A stretch of DNA of 64,000 nucleotides, from NCBI GenBank assembly GCA_030549495.1, contig JAUIRK010000061.1, positions 124,001 through 188,000 on the forward strand, in the 5' to 3' direction. The translations under genes and the position numbers were made by a program. Under the pieces are notes generated by a model. It worked only from the letters and a program-made list of their open reading frames with translations, did not search any database and was not told where the DNA came from. The first letter of the stretch is position 1. Each line of letters begins with the position of its first letter. This document shows positions 50,021 through 61,775 of the stretch, in pieces. The DNA comes from Nectonema munidae (Eukaryota > Nematomorpha > Nectonematoida > Nectonematidae).

Positions 50021-53000
50021 GAAATTACTTTTTTTCATTTTAGTAACGTTATTAATGTTTTTAAAATTATATACTAAAATTTAGTAAAAGAGAAAAGTAT
50101 TTTTAGACTTCCGCTCGTAAAAAAGGTCTACATTCAAAAATTGACTACTTTCATACTAAGGGTCAGTTAAGGTTAGAATTTAACATTTTTTGACTTCTCT
50201 TCAATCTTTGAAAGAAAATTTTATTGAATTTAAATAATAATTTACTTTTTATGCTTAGTTTCTCTCATATACTTTAATATAACAAAAAAACTATTTAAAA
50301 ATAAAACAATACTTTTTATTTTAAGGTTCGGTGGAACTTTAATAGCTTAATCAATATTTAAAAAAAGATACCAATTTTTATAATAGATAAAATAATTTCA
50401 CATTTTTTAAGGTAAAAATTATTTTTATTTAAAAAACTCTATGAAATGTAATTGACGGTATAGTCGCTAAATCGCTGCAAAATCGATACAGCCAAATTTA
50501 CAAAATGTAAATCTTCTAATAATTATTAAGAGTGATCTTAGCCAAAAAAAATAACCAATTTTGTTAGAATTATTTGGCATTTATAATTTGTATGCGACTC
50601 TCGTTAGTCATCTCTACCCGCTTTCTGTTCACTCATCGCATCCATTAAGAGTATTACTAATGTATATGAATGAACGCGTTTCGAATTTAATATTAATTTT
50701 TTAAACAAACGATTAAATCTTCATGCGTGTTTTGACCAAAAAACTTTTTTTCAAATTTAGTTTCCTGTAAACGTTTTGAACTTTTATACTAAAAACGCAA
50801 AATTAACTTTATTTTTACATTTTGTCAAAAAAACTTCTCGTAAGTAAGTAATTAAAATTTTTAGTATTTTCCATTTGCGTATCTTTTATCGTTTAAAATT
50901 TTAAACCACTTCATTTTGAAAAATGATGAATGCAGCTTGCGTTCATCTACCGTTTTACAGATGTGTTATTATCGGGTATAGCATACAATGATTGGACATT
51001 TAAAATAAGCTATTTCGCTCAAATTAAGTCGAAGCATGGGATTTGATATGTCAAAATATTGTTAATTTTACACTGAATTTGAATATGCAAGCCATTTTTC
51101 GATAAATATCAATTAAAAAATTCAGTTACTCTATGTCTTATTCAATACTAAATTCAACATCGATTATTGATTAAACTTGTTTTAAAAAATCAAAAAACGA
51201 CTTTTTCATTGTTGCTATATTATTTTTAGTTAATCAATGCGTTATTGACATTTTATTCATAATTGGTATTTCGATAAAACCACTCAATATGAAAAATATT
51301 AGAACTTGCTTTATCTACTTTTTTTACCTATATTATTATTGTTGTGTACAACGATCCAAAGGTCGAAACGAACTATTTCCCTCATGTTAAATCGATTCAT
51401 GACCTGCAATCATGCCCGTGCCCAGACGGGGCAAGAGGAGACAGTTTACCCCCTCTAAAATTTTCACATTAATAATAATTCTAACAATTTCGAAAATATT
51501 CACACATAATTACAATTATTTAATCAATTTAGTTGGATAAATCTTAGAACCTATGAATTGTCTCTTTACATTTGAGCTATTTAGAGATAAAGAGAATATA
51601 GGATATACGTAATTAGGCACTCTGATGGTAATCTTTTTAAGATTTAGCCCCTCCTATAACACAACAAAATATTGCAAGTTTTATACGGAATTTGAATTCT
51701 ATTTTTCAATATGTATTCATTAAAATATAAAGTAAATCAATTTCTTACTTTAATACTAATTTCAACATCGATTACACTCACTGTACAAAACATAAAGTTT
51801 ATCGCATTGATTCTAATAACTTTTTTTAACTAATTTTGATGTTCTGAATCGAAGTTTGAGTTAGTTTTTCCCTAACACTTTGTAATGCATGATGCATTAT
51901 ATAAAAGTTAATTCAAATTTTTATAATTTGTTGGTTATATCATTTAAATTTTATTAATGAAAAAAATATATAGGATGGTTTAGAATAAGTGAATTAATTT
52001 ATATATTGAGATTTGAAAACTGATGTGTTACATGCTTTGATATCTTCTAAAACCTCAAGAGTTTGGACACGGGAGATAACACCTCATATTTTAGTCACTA
52101 TCTTCCGAACTCTCAAGAGAATGAAGGCATTCAATAATCTCTCATAATGTTATCCATTATATTCAATTACATACAAAGAGGAGACAACGGTATAAAGATC
52201 ATTGTGATTTTAAATATTTATTCAATTACCCATTGCTACACTATAGCTAGACTTTCCAGTGCATTTAATTTAATTGCTCCCTATTTGATTTGAAATATAA
52301 AAATAGGAAGACAGCTCGTTAAAATTATTGTGTTTTTGAAAAGGGATAGAGAGACAATTTGTAATGATCTCTATGTGAAGTCTTAGGCTGTATCAAAAAA
52401 TTTACATTCAAAAAATTAAATCGGATATATTTTCCAATTTAACTAACTCATTGATCAACTTTCACCAAACACTTGCGACAACTTTTTTAAGAAGATATTA
52501 AAACTTCTCCTAAATATTCTGTCATCATTTCCATTTCTCAAATGTATCCTATTAATATTTTAAAAATATAGATACTACTGAACTAATAATAATTTGAAAC
52601 CTTGTTAAAAATATTAAATTCAAAAACAACTTCTTTATAATGGTTTATAAATTTCTATTTGCTAAGGAAAAAACACAGCTTGATGATTATAATAGTAGTT
52701 TCATCGAATTCAAGTGATCTCCGGCCACTAGTTACGATAGTATTTTTAAATAAAACTCTCTATACCCTCTAACCAACGTCGCTAGTATATATTAGATATA
52801 ATATATTGCAGCAGTAAACATACACATGTCAATAAGAACGGCATTCAAGATTTTTTTATATTATAAGGAGAGTCATATCATGTTCAATTTGCAAAAAAAA
52901 ACGACTTGAGAAAATCGTAAATTATGTTTTAATTTTACTAAAAATGTATCTATGTACAATGTACATGCTAACAAAAACACAAAAAAATTCTTCGGAAATG

Positions 53001-53114
53001 CAATTTAGACCGGTTTGCAATGACATAGGCTCACCAACGGAAAAAATTTCCTGGTTTCTGAACCATATTTCAAAACAGCTAATCCATTTCGTTCATAGCT
53101 ATATACATAAGAAT
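50021..53114. other. Intron 8 stretch of ~3 kb: nothing recognised
   Basis: AT-rich. A CCCGTGCCCAGACGGGGCAA stretch at 51415-51440 may be a MITE end. No gene, tandem array or terminal repeat pair seen. Confidence 0.45.
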
Positions 53115-53440
53115 CAGTGGCGGTTCTAGATTTTCAAAAGTGAGGGGGCCAAACAAGGGCCAAGTTTTTAAAAAGTTGTAAAGAAATAGGTCAAACAATT
53201 TGGGTGGTGCTCTCACGTTCCGATGCCAGCAGAGACCTCAAATTAAGAGTGCTCTTGGTCTAAGATTCACCCATCCAGATAAGAGAGATATTTCTTCCCC
53301 TGGATGCAAAACCCACTCAAAAAATTAAATTATAAAAAGTTTCGAGTAAATTTTAAATCCAGTAAATAGGTATTTGATGTGGAGTGGTCATCATGGGGTC
53401 CAGCCAAAAACTGCGGGGGGGGGGGGTACTGATAACAATA
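53115..53440. repeat. Worn CAGTGGCGG MITE, left end plus G tract
   Basis: CAGTGGCGGTTCTAGATTTT at 53115 matches the hAT-MITE terminus seen at 4998 and 23794. A run of about 12 G stands at 53415-53426. The right terminus could not be identified. Confidence 0.5.
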
Positions 53441-53459
53441 TTGAAGCAATTGATAAAAT

Positions 53460-54560
53460 AAAAAAATTCTCCTAAGAATTGTAACGAATACTATATGGAC
53501 AGTTTTGATATAATTAATTTATACGGTTCCATCGCAATTCAAGATGCTATAGAAATAACATGTAGCAAGTACATGAAACACATACACGAAATATGCTCTT
53601 TTAAGTACCAACAAACTTGATAAAAGAAACTTTAGAGGTTATTCTCTTAAATAATATAATTTTTTCGATAATAAATTTTATCTTCAAAAGAAAGGGCTTC
53701 CGATGGGTGGAGATTATCCTCAACTATTGCCATATTATTAATTGATCATTTTGAAAGCACTTCTATATTTTGATATATTTTGATTATAATGCTCCAATTT
53801 TGTACAGATATATCGATGACTGCATTACCTTCTTCAAGAAAGACAATGATATGAACAAATTTCCTCATTTTCTAAATAATCTTGAAAAAAATATACAATA
53901 TACATATGAAATTACCAAAAATGGAACAATCTTTTTTCTTGTTATTTCTTTCTTTATTGATAAAAATAATAACACAACAACACGAGTGTCCGTAAGAAAA
54001 CTGATAAAAACATTTGTGTAAAACTCTATCAGCACCAAATCGTCACTTATTAAGATTGAATTTAATCGAGCAAATAGAATCTCTGACAATAAGTGTTACG
54101 AAATTAAAACTTTAAAATAAATTTATAAACAATGAATATCCCGTCGAATTCATCAAGTCACACCAACACTCTAAAGAAAATAATATAGAAGCTATTGAGT
54201 ATGTTAAATATTTATTCATAAAAAACAACTTTCGTAATAATCTGAAAATCAAGATACCTTTTATTATCTCAGATAAAGTAAATAGAATAATAAAAAAGGA
54301 GCTTTAAAAACAAAGCATTGAAATATGCATATAATAGTTTAAACCGAGAAAGCACCGCTACAACAATCACAAATGTGAAATAGTGAATAAACGTAAATGT
54401 TATATCAAAAACTGTAAATATTAAATGTACCTTAGCGATAATATTTACATAGGGGAAACATGTAGAACTATTATTTATAAAAGAAAAAACCCTGTTCTAA
54501 ACACCCAATTCAGTAAGCGAGCCTCTAAATGAATCTTCATAGTGACACCATAACATATAC
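53460..54560 (+). mobile_element. Penelope-like element, late reverse transcriptase and GIY-YIG endonuclease
   Basis: MDSFDIINLYGSIAIQDAIE near 53495 continues the SFDVxSLFTNIP motif. Then FFDNKFYLQKKGLPMGGD, and the 83-codon frame 53770-54021 with ILYRYIDDCITFFKK, whose YxDD is the catalytic motif, then HFLNNLEKNIQYTYEITKNG and FLVISFFIDKN (FLDxxI-x-x). Near 54410-54500, NCKYCLMYLSDNIYIGETCR and TIIYKRK match the GIY-YIG endonuclease. Several frame changes. The AT- and pyrimidine-rich stretch to about 54900 may be its 3' end. Confidence 0.82.
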
Positions 54561-55299
54561 CTTTTCCTCGTTAGTATTTATTCATTGTCTTTTTTTCTCT
54601 TCTTCTCATCATTTGTATTTTCATCTCACAAACATTTCTTTATCCATTATATATACCCCGTATACAATCGAACTAGAATAATTCTAGTGTACTACTACAT
54701 CTCGTAGAAGGCGAGTCAGTCGTCCATATATTTCAATCATCGTAATAAGATTATGTAATCTATCTTTGTAGCCTTCCCTTATTTCATCGTTGAAAACCTA
54801 CGACACTAACCTATCTACTTTCTCTCCGCATTACGTTTCAAAAAGCCGACTGTCGGCAAAAATTCACTTTTGTTTTTGTACCCAATAAATTTTTCACTCT
54901 TCCTTTGTTTAATTTGTCATTATTTTCCTTGTTTTATTTAGTTTTAATTCGGAAATACTTTTGGATAACAGTTTTTAAGAAATACTTTTGGATAACAGTA
55001 GATTAATTTCTAAATAAAGAACTGTTTGCACTGAATATGTGATGTATGTATTTGTATGTATCAGAGGCCCTCATTCGAGGCAAGGGGCGGCTCAATTTTT
55101 TATTTATTACTGACTAGATTTCCTTATTATTTTACTTGTTTACAATATTTTATTATTTACTCGTTTTACGGTTGAGTTTCTGACACAAATTCTTTTAAAA
55201 TAAATTTTAAAAATTATATAAAAAAAATGTTGCTCTCTACTCACCAATAATTATAAGGGTTAAGGTTAGGTGTGCGCCACTGGATGTATGTGTGTATGT
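54561..55299. other. Probable Penelope 3' region and a short tandem duplication
   Basis: GAAATACTTTTGGATAACAG occurs twice in a row at about 54952-54999. CAGAGGCCCTCATTCGAGGC near 55061 looks like a transposon end without a partner. No gene. Confidence 0.4.
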
Positions 55300-55475
55300 A
55301 TGTCAAAAAATCTAAATGTAAATGTATATGTACGACTGCGCTAAACGTAATCCTAATACGAACACTAACGCTAATTATACACGAATCCTAATAGGTTTTC
55401 AAAATTTGCACATTAAGCCCCATTTATAAATTGGGTGAGCACTTGTCAACTGTTATGCAAATTGAGCACAAATTT
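55300..55475. repeat. Dispersed repeat, inverse copy of 5790-5965
   Basis: AACACTAACGC, then ACATTAAGCCCCATTTATAA and GTGAGCACTTGTCAACTG match the reverse complement of the repeat at 5790-5965 with about one change in eight. Confidence 0.65.
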
Positions 55476-55679
55476 GAATAGTCAGTATCAGCGGTAGAAT
55501 GCTAATTTGATACAAGACTAGCATTCTTATCCATTTAGTACTAATGTTCCCAAAGGAAAGTGAGGTCGTCTGCAATACTTTTGGGGACAATGCTACTAAA
55601 TGGATTAATAGTTTTTATCACGATAGAATCTCACGAAATTAAAATCTTTATGTTATATTAATTTTCTTCTTTTTTAAAG

Positions 55680-55782
55680 TTCTTCTATTCGTCGTTCAAG
55701 CATACGCGATAAAACAGCTCTTTCCAAAAGGGAAGTCCTGGAAGAAGGCAAGACTCTTCACAATCAAATCAACACTTCAGAG
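55680..55782 (+). CDS. PPP1R16-like, exon 9 (residues 343-377)
   Basis: Acceptor TTCTTTTTTAAAG at 55679, donor TCAGAG/GTAAGA. After Asn343 it codes SSIRRSSIRDKTALSKREVL and EEGKTLHNQINTSE. RRNSS across the exon junction and RRSSI inside are two protein kinase A type sites; PKA sites are known in the same region of MYPT3 and TIMAP. Phase 0 exit. Confidence 0.9.
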
Positions 55783-55852
55783 GTAAGAGAAGCGTGAAAA
55801 CCAACTTCACATCTATTCTACAATGTTTATTAATCATTTCTTCTACTTTCAG

Positions 55853-56059
55853 CAAACAATGGAACATCCTTCAATATTGAACAAATCCAAAATAATCACA
55901 TCTTTTCCCTCTGAAAAAGTTTCGGGTGAATTTAGTGAAGCGATATATTCTTGCTCACTAGACAACGAAATCATTCCTAAAATCAAAATTGAAGACAGCA
56001 GTGAAAACTTTCTACCATCAGAAAATGATAACATTCCAATCTCATCTTCAGAATTACAG
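55853..56059 (+). CDS. PPP1R16-like, exon 10 (residues 378-446)
   Basis: Acceptor TTCTTCTACTTTCAG at 55852, donor TTACAG/GTTTGC; phase 0 at both ends, 69 codons. It begins QTMEHPSILNKSKIITSFPS and ends DNIPISSSELQ. Acidic, serine-rich and probably disordered; this part is poorly conserved in the family, so the call rests on splice sites, phase and position. It is only 70 bases from exon 9. Confidence 0.82.
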
Positions 56060-56740
56060 GTTTGCCTTAAAAAATTTTTATTTCACAATCAGGGAAAAAT
56101 TTAATTTTCCATTTTTTGGCATTCTTCTTTTCTTCATTAAAATTTAGACCAATTTATTTGGTAACCAATTTTATTTGAGAACAAGCGGATGATATTTAGT
56201 AATTTCATATAAAACTACTAATAGTTTATATTAGCGTAGAGTTACTTTTTGTTATTTAAATGTTTGCTCCATAAAAGAGATTAAATTTGAAGCGTATATT
56301 TTAAATATTACCTTTTTTACTAAATTTGCACTCAAAATAAATAAAAAATTTTGAAAAAATCACTAATGAATACAAAATGTACACTATTCATTGCAGAAAA
56401 TGTCTAATGCTTGCAAAAAAATTAATTTTCAGATGAAATTCTGAAATAAAATGAGTCAAAGTACTCATATGCTAACTTTCGGAGTAACTGATGAAAATTC
56501 GGATGTGAATATATTCACCCGAGTTTATTCCTTCTCCTTTCGTTTGAGAAAGTATGCATGAAATGATGATTTAATTTTTTAATTTCACCATAAAAAATAT
56601 TTTCGAGAAACGAGGAATTAAAATGAAATTTCTCGAAACTCAAGTTTTTTATAGATTAAATGATTAATATACTCAAAATTTCTTTAGCACTAATATAAAA
56701 ATATCTAAATAAATGTGTTCTTTATTTAAAAATAAGTGGG
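56060..56740. other. Intron 10, first part: unassigned
   Basis: AT-rich DNA without recognised content. Confidence 0.5.
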
Positions 56741-57090
56741 TTCCCACATTCGTCTTTCGCTTCGCTCGAGACAGACTACTGGGATTCAAAGTCCCCTCAA
56801 AGATCAATTTAACTGGGATTCAAAGTCTCCTCAAAGATCATTGGTACCCGCAATGTTCATTGGTACCCACCAAGATCATTGGTACTCCTAATAATCATTG
56901 ATATGCCTAGAAAATTCATTTGATATCCCCCACAAAGCTCGTTGATACAGGTACTGTGATTCTAAGTCCCTCAAAGATCATTTGTACTCAAATGAGTGGG
57001 CACCCCCATTCGTTTCTCGCACCTCTAAATCATTGATATCCGCCGCAAGGATCATTAGTAACTCTAATATAATCATTGATATCACCTGCA
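56741..57090. repeat. Degenerate minisatellite with GATCATTGGTACC units
   Basis: ATCATTGGTACC, ATCATTGATATC and related 13- to 30-base units recur more than ten times. Longer repeats overlie them: ACTGGGATTCAAAGTCCCCT with CAAAGATCA twice at the start, and a GTGGGTTCCCACATTCGT / GTGGGCACCCCCATTCGT pair about 250 bases apart. Confidence 0.8.
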
Positions 57091-57159
57091 AAGAAATCTC
57101 TGTTTCAAGTAAATTTAAAAAAAAAATAATCTTCCTTTTAAACAATGCAAAATAATGAA

Positions 57160-57690
57160 ATAAAAGATTGAAATTATTAAATAGAATGATGAGAGGATCC
57201 TAAAAATGTATAATATACTTGTATATTTGTTGAGTATGTGTGGAAACATGATTCTGAGCTCGCCGAAAGGGGTGGAAAAAAGAGAAAATTTTTAAAAGTA
57301 TTCTGATTCAAAATATGTAATTCATTTGAAATGAATCGAATGACTTCTAATTTATTTCGGGGTCAAAGTTGCATTTTTTGTCATTTTATCAAGCTCAAAA
57401 GTCTAAAAAGTATTTTTAAAAGTCAAACTTTACATTTTCGTAATCAGTATGAAATTTCCTTTAAAACGAGGTATTAAAATTTTTTCAAAATTTTTAGGGG
57501 AATCCATTCAATTTTTTCAAAAAATAAAAAAAATTTCGAAAAGGGGAAAATATTAACAATATAGCATGATTTAGTGAAAAAATGAGTCAAAAAAGTTATT
57601 TATTTTTAAAAAAATTCAATATAAATATGAGTTTTAAAATAAATTTTTTCTTTTGTACTCTACTGTTAACTATCTGCAGGAAAATTGAAT
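57160..57690. repeat. Dispersed repeat, second copy of 36200-36970
   Basis: TAAAAATGTATAATATACTT, GAAATGAATCGAATGACTT and TTTGTCATTTTATCAAG occur in the same order and strand as at 36240-36450. CGCCGAAAGGGGTGG at 57262 is extra relative to that copy. Confidence 0.75.
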
Positions 57691-58022
57691 AATGAAAAAG
57701 AAATTTTTTTTATAAATATCCAAGGAAAATTTTCTTTTTAATTGTAAATATTTTCTTAAAAAGAAATAGAACCTATATTTTAGACAAATTTTTAACGTCA
57801 AAAAGCTGAAATGGAAAATAAAACAAAATTCAAAAATTAAAATTGCTAAAAAATAATTAAAATTTTTTTTTAACATTTATATATATTCTCATATGTGTAG
57901 AACACGAATATGTAATTTATTTTTAAAAAAATTATATTTTTAATCAAATATAAAAAAATCAAAAAATTTGTCATACTATTTGAGAAACATAGTATTTAGA
58001 ATTTTTTTAAACCAACTACTTT
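57691..58022. other. Unassigned AT-rich stretch before retroelement B
   Basis: Long A and T runs; no gene. Confidence 0.5.
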
Positions 58023-60335
58023 CTTGATTAAAAACGAACTTTTTCGGAACTGAGGGACAAGAAAGCAAGGCGCATCCTACAGTATGGCTACACGCCTACT
58101 GTTATCTCTGGGAAAAAGTTTGGCTGCTTCAGCAGATGGATGCAACCGCACCCAGCACAAGTACAATTTCTGGAGGACAAAGTGCTGCCACTGCTCTCAA
58201 GATTGGAGGTTATTGGAAAGACACCTGTCAAACCTAGAATTGTTTCTTCAGTTTTTCTGATCCCAAAGAAACCAAACAAAGTACGCTTTATCCAGAATTT
58301 CAGCTTTTCCAAAGAACTCTTCAAACTGGAAAAACTGAGGCTGGATGGCGTAACAGGGCTACTAAAGACGGATAGAAAGTTTGCATGGGCCTGCAAAGTC
58401 GACGTTATGTCGGCTTTTTATGGTATTAGACTACACTCCTCGTATCATTCCTTATTCGGATTCATGGTCCGTGACAAGTACTATCTCTTCAAACGCTTAC
58501 CTATGGGTGCTAACTTTGCACCAGCAATTCTTCAGTATGTTTTAGGCAAGCTCATCAAAGTTTTTCTACAAAGAAATCAAGATTGCGAAGTGTCACTATA
58601 TTTAGATGACATCCTCATTAAAGGTACAAACTGGGATGCCACAAGTTCCTTCACAAAAGAATTCATAAGTTTCCTTCAGAAGGAAAATATCCAGATAAAT
58701 CAAGGTAAAAGTGTGCTAATCCCGCAAAGCTCCATAGAATACCTAGGGATCAAGATGGACTTCGCCGTCAAAGCATTACAACTTCTCCCGAAGACCAAAG
58801 ACAGATGTGAAGAGGCGGTATGCCCAGATCAGACATGGTGGACATGTTCATCTGTCTGGCCGCCTGTTCCCAACTGCATTGCGTAGCCAAGCACGCTGTT
58901 GTCGCTAGAGTGTTTACCTCTCTGAGGTCCGCCGGATTTAGGAGATCGAGATTCCTTTCCATGATCTTAAAAAAAAAAAAAAAAAAATCTTTTTAATCAA
59001 GCGTCCATTCCCCCTTGTTGTCCAAATACTTTAGATCAAGCACGGTTTTCAAGCCAATTTCGTCCCTCAAGTCATCTTGTAGTACATCCCTGATTATGCC
59101 AGCGGTGCTTTGTTCGATTGCAGGCGGAGGAGTTGCGAGCAGTGGCTCTGGACGTGTGTCATCTGCGGGCTCCCAAGCTGGCAGCGCCTCCAAAAGAGAT
59201 TGAAAATCCTCTCCAAAGGTAGTGATGAGGAGCTCTTCCATTAGATCTCCCGGGATGGTGACATGCGCTCTAGGAGAGCTGGGTGATGGCGATATCTGGA
59301 AGTCATCAATAGTGTCCTCCACATTTGGCTGGAGCCAAAATCTATGGAAATCCATAGGTGACGCAGTTTCCCAAGGCGCTCCCACGCTGAACGGGAACTC
59401 AGTGATACTGAGTAGGGCGTCTTCAATCGCAGTAGCGTTGATTCTTGACGGGTCGTGCTCGTTGTCCAATACGTTGTGATTGAGCGAATCTGACGACAGG
59501 ATTTCATCAGGCGTGGTTGTTACCTCGTCAGGTATAGGAGAAGGCTGTGGCGGGTGTTGAGAGACCTTGCCCAGAGAGATGCTTTCCTCCATATCCAATT
59601 CGTCGAGAGCTTCCTCGATGACCCTATCAGGGAATGCCACTTCTGGCCATTCCTTGGCCTCGCAAATATTGGAGATATCTGCGAGGACTTTAAAGAACTT
59701 CTTACTTCTTCGCGCCCTGGAATCGTCGGCGCGGCGCTGCTTTCGGCTGCGTGGCTGCACCGACCGTACGAAAGGGCTGTCTAGCAGGTAGTACGTCAGG
59801 CACTGGTATGCCCAGATCAGACATGGTGGACATGTTCATCTGTCTGGCCGCCTGTTCCCAACTGCATTGCGTAGCCAAGCACGCTGTTGTCGCTAGAGTG
59901 TTTACCTCTCTGAGGTCCGCCGGATTTAGGAGATCGAGATTCCTTTCCATGATCTTAAAGAGAGCTAAGATCACGTTGTCTTTAGCATTGCGCTGTTGCG
60001 GCGGGAGAGATAGCTGGAAGGCCTCAATCCTCTTTTTGGCCAACTCCATGGGTTGATATCTAGTCGAAGGCTGTACGTGCATAGCTTCCTGCTTGATTTC
60101 TATAGGTATAGGAGCAGGAGTGTGCTCGGTAGTCTCAGGCTTAGTGAGTTGCATATGATAAACTTCTAGCCGAGCCATCCTATCAGACAAAGAATCCACC
60201 TTCTCAGCTGTGGAGATGGCTGAGAAAATATTAGTAGGAGGATCCGAGGATGGCTGGCCGGATTGTGGGATATCAGTCATTTGCTGCAGTGAGTATGATG
60301 AGAGTGCAAAATCAGTAGTAGAGCCTGTGATTTTG
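58023..60335. mobile_element. Fossil retroelement B, rearranged (same family as element A)
   Basis: A reverse transcriptase region on the plus strand (58023-58816; includes FKRLPMGANFAPAILQ and SLYLDDIL) abuts gag-like frames on the minus strand: first frame 60280-59702 and an overlapping second frame 59760-58993, a layout shared with element A. A segment of about 155 bases of the first gag-like frame is duplicated at 58817-58972, followed by a run of 19 A. More GC-rich than the flank. Broken and rearranged, missing its termini; it lies against a piggyBac fragment at 60336. Treated as a fossil. Confidence 0.72.
58817..58987 (+). repeat. Duplicated 155-bp segment with poly(A) run
   Basis: GGTATGCCCAGATCAGACAT through TTCCTTTCCATGATCTTAAA is the same at 58817-58972 and 59805-59959. 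In the first copy the sequence then runs into about 19 consecutive A (58969-58987); in the second it continues as gag-like coding sequence (minus strand). Confidence 0.92.
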
Positions 60336-60740
60336 TAGTAGAAAAAATCAAAATTCTACGATATCTCATTTAGAATTCAGAAAAGAAATCATTAGTTATC
60401 TTTTGAAAGCTGAAACTGAAAGAAAAAGAAAAGGTGGCCATAATGCCCCAGTCCCAAAATCAGTAAGATATGATGGAATAAATCACTATTTAGGTGATAT
60501 AAACCAAGGAAGATGTGTAGTTTGCATGAAAAACACGCGGCTTTTGTGTTTGAAATGTGAAAAAAAGACTGCATAAAAAATGTTTTGACGCCTATCACGT
60601 CAAGTGATACTTCTCTATTAATTTTCAAAATTTTATTTGTATAAATAGAGTTTTCGTTGAAAATTTGGGTTTTAATTGAATTTTTTGAAAAAATATACTT
60701 AACTGTCTAACGTTCCCATTTGGCAACATTAAAAATTGCA
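60336..60740 (+). mobile_element. piggyBac fragment, C-terminal end of transposase, third copy
   Basis: Plus strand codes LKAETERKRKGGHNAPVPKS, then RYDGINHYLGDINQGRCVVC and MKNTRLLCLKCEKKTA with a worn KKCFDAYH. This matches the piggyBac C-terminus, with its Cys-x-x-Cys pairs. CGTTCCCATTTGGCAACATT near 60709 may be the element terminus. The 5' part is missing; retroelement B occupies that side. Confidence 0.75.
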
Positions 60741-61589
60741 CCCAAAAGTTGAAATTTTTTTTGATTTTAAATTTTAGTAATAGTACTATATAATACATTA
60801 AGTTTATTCTATTTAATTTTTTTCAAAAAAAAATTTTTTATTACTATATTCCGTCTTTAAAGGGTTTAAATAAATTTATATAAAAATATACAAAATCTTT
60901 AAATTAATATATTAATCCTAATTTAGGTCAGCCATTTTGACAAAAAGTGGGCATTATTTCTAGATTACAGCTATTTTAAACAAAAAATCTAGTATATAGT
61001 GGGTAGGTAGGTAGATTTTAAAGCGCTTTCTAGCCTGTGCTGATACATACTTAGCAGCTGCTACAGACCCCGCGCTTTGTTGAAATTCTTTATTTTATTT
61101 TTTGTAATATCTTTTAGTTTTCTTCAATTCTTTTATATTTCCTCCTTATTTTTGCTCTTGAATTTAGATCAATTTTATTAAAAAAAAATTTACTTCCTGA
61201 CTATCATTTGTAAATTTAATCGATCTGTTACAGGCCCCGCACTGATACTTAGTATATAGTGATTAATATATAAGTATATAGAGTTAGCATATTAATTTTA
61301 GGAAGCGGTTAAATTAGGATAAACACATATGTAAAAAAAGCAAGCATATACTTTGAATTTAGAATGAAAACAAAATATTTTTATTTATTTTTATATATAA
61401 TTTTGTGTATTTAAATATAGCTTTTTTTTAGATTTTATAAAATAAATAGTTATATTTCATAATTATCTTAATTTATTATGGGATTATTATTATTCATGAA
61501 TGCGAGAGAAACTAAGAGTAATTAAATGATAATGCAGTATATACACAAATAGAAAAGAGAATTGAAGCGGTGCATGGTGTTTTTACACT
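60741..61589. other. Intron 10 stretch: unassigned
   Basis: GTAGGTAGGTAGATTTTAAA at about 61002 and a pair of CTRCTACAGACCCCGC / CTGTTACAGGCCCCGCACTG phrases (61060 and 61227) hint at a worn repeat. No gene. Confidence 0.4.
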
Positions 61590-61775
61590 GACAACATTCA
61601 TCATACTAATAATATAAAAATTTTGGATAAAGTAAAAATTGAAAAAATCCGAAAAAAACTTTGCATAATATAAATTTTTTTTTTGAAAATTGCAGATTCG
61701 AATTTGAAACTTAAATGATCCGTAGGTGTCAAAATTTTTGCGTAGTTCGATACATCTATATACAGTAAAATCTCG
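61590..61775. repeat. Dispersed repeat, CTAGAGATGTATTGG family, copy 3 (inverted)
   Basis: On the minus strand: TATAGATGTATCGAACTACG, then GATCATTTAAGTTTCAAATT, AAAGTTTTTTTCGGA and TTTTTACTTTATCCAAAATT, in the order seen at 19479-19705. Directly beside it at 61764, CAGTAAAATCTCGTTATCAC looks like a separate Tigger/mariner terminus. Confidence 0.65.
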
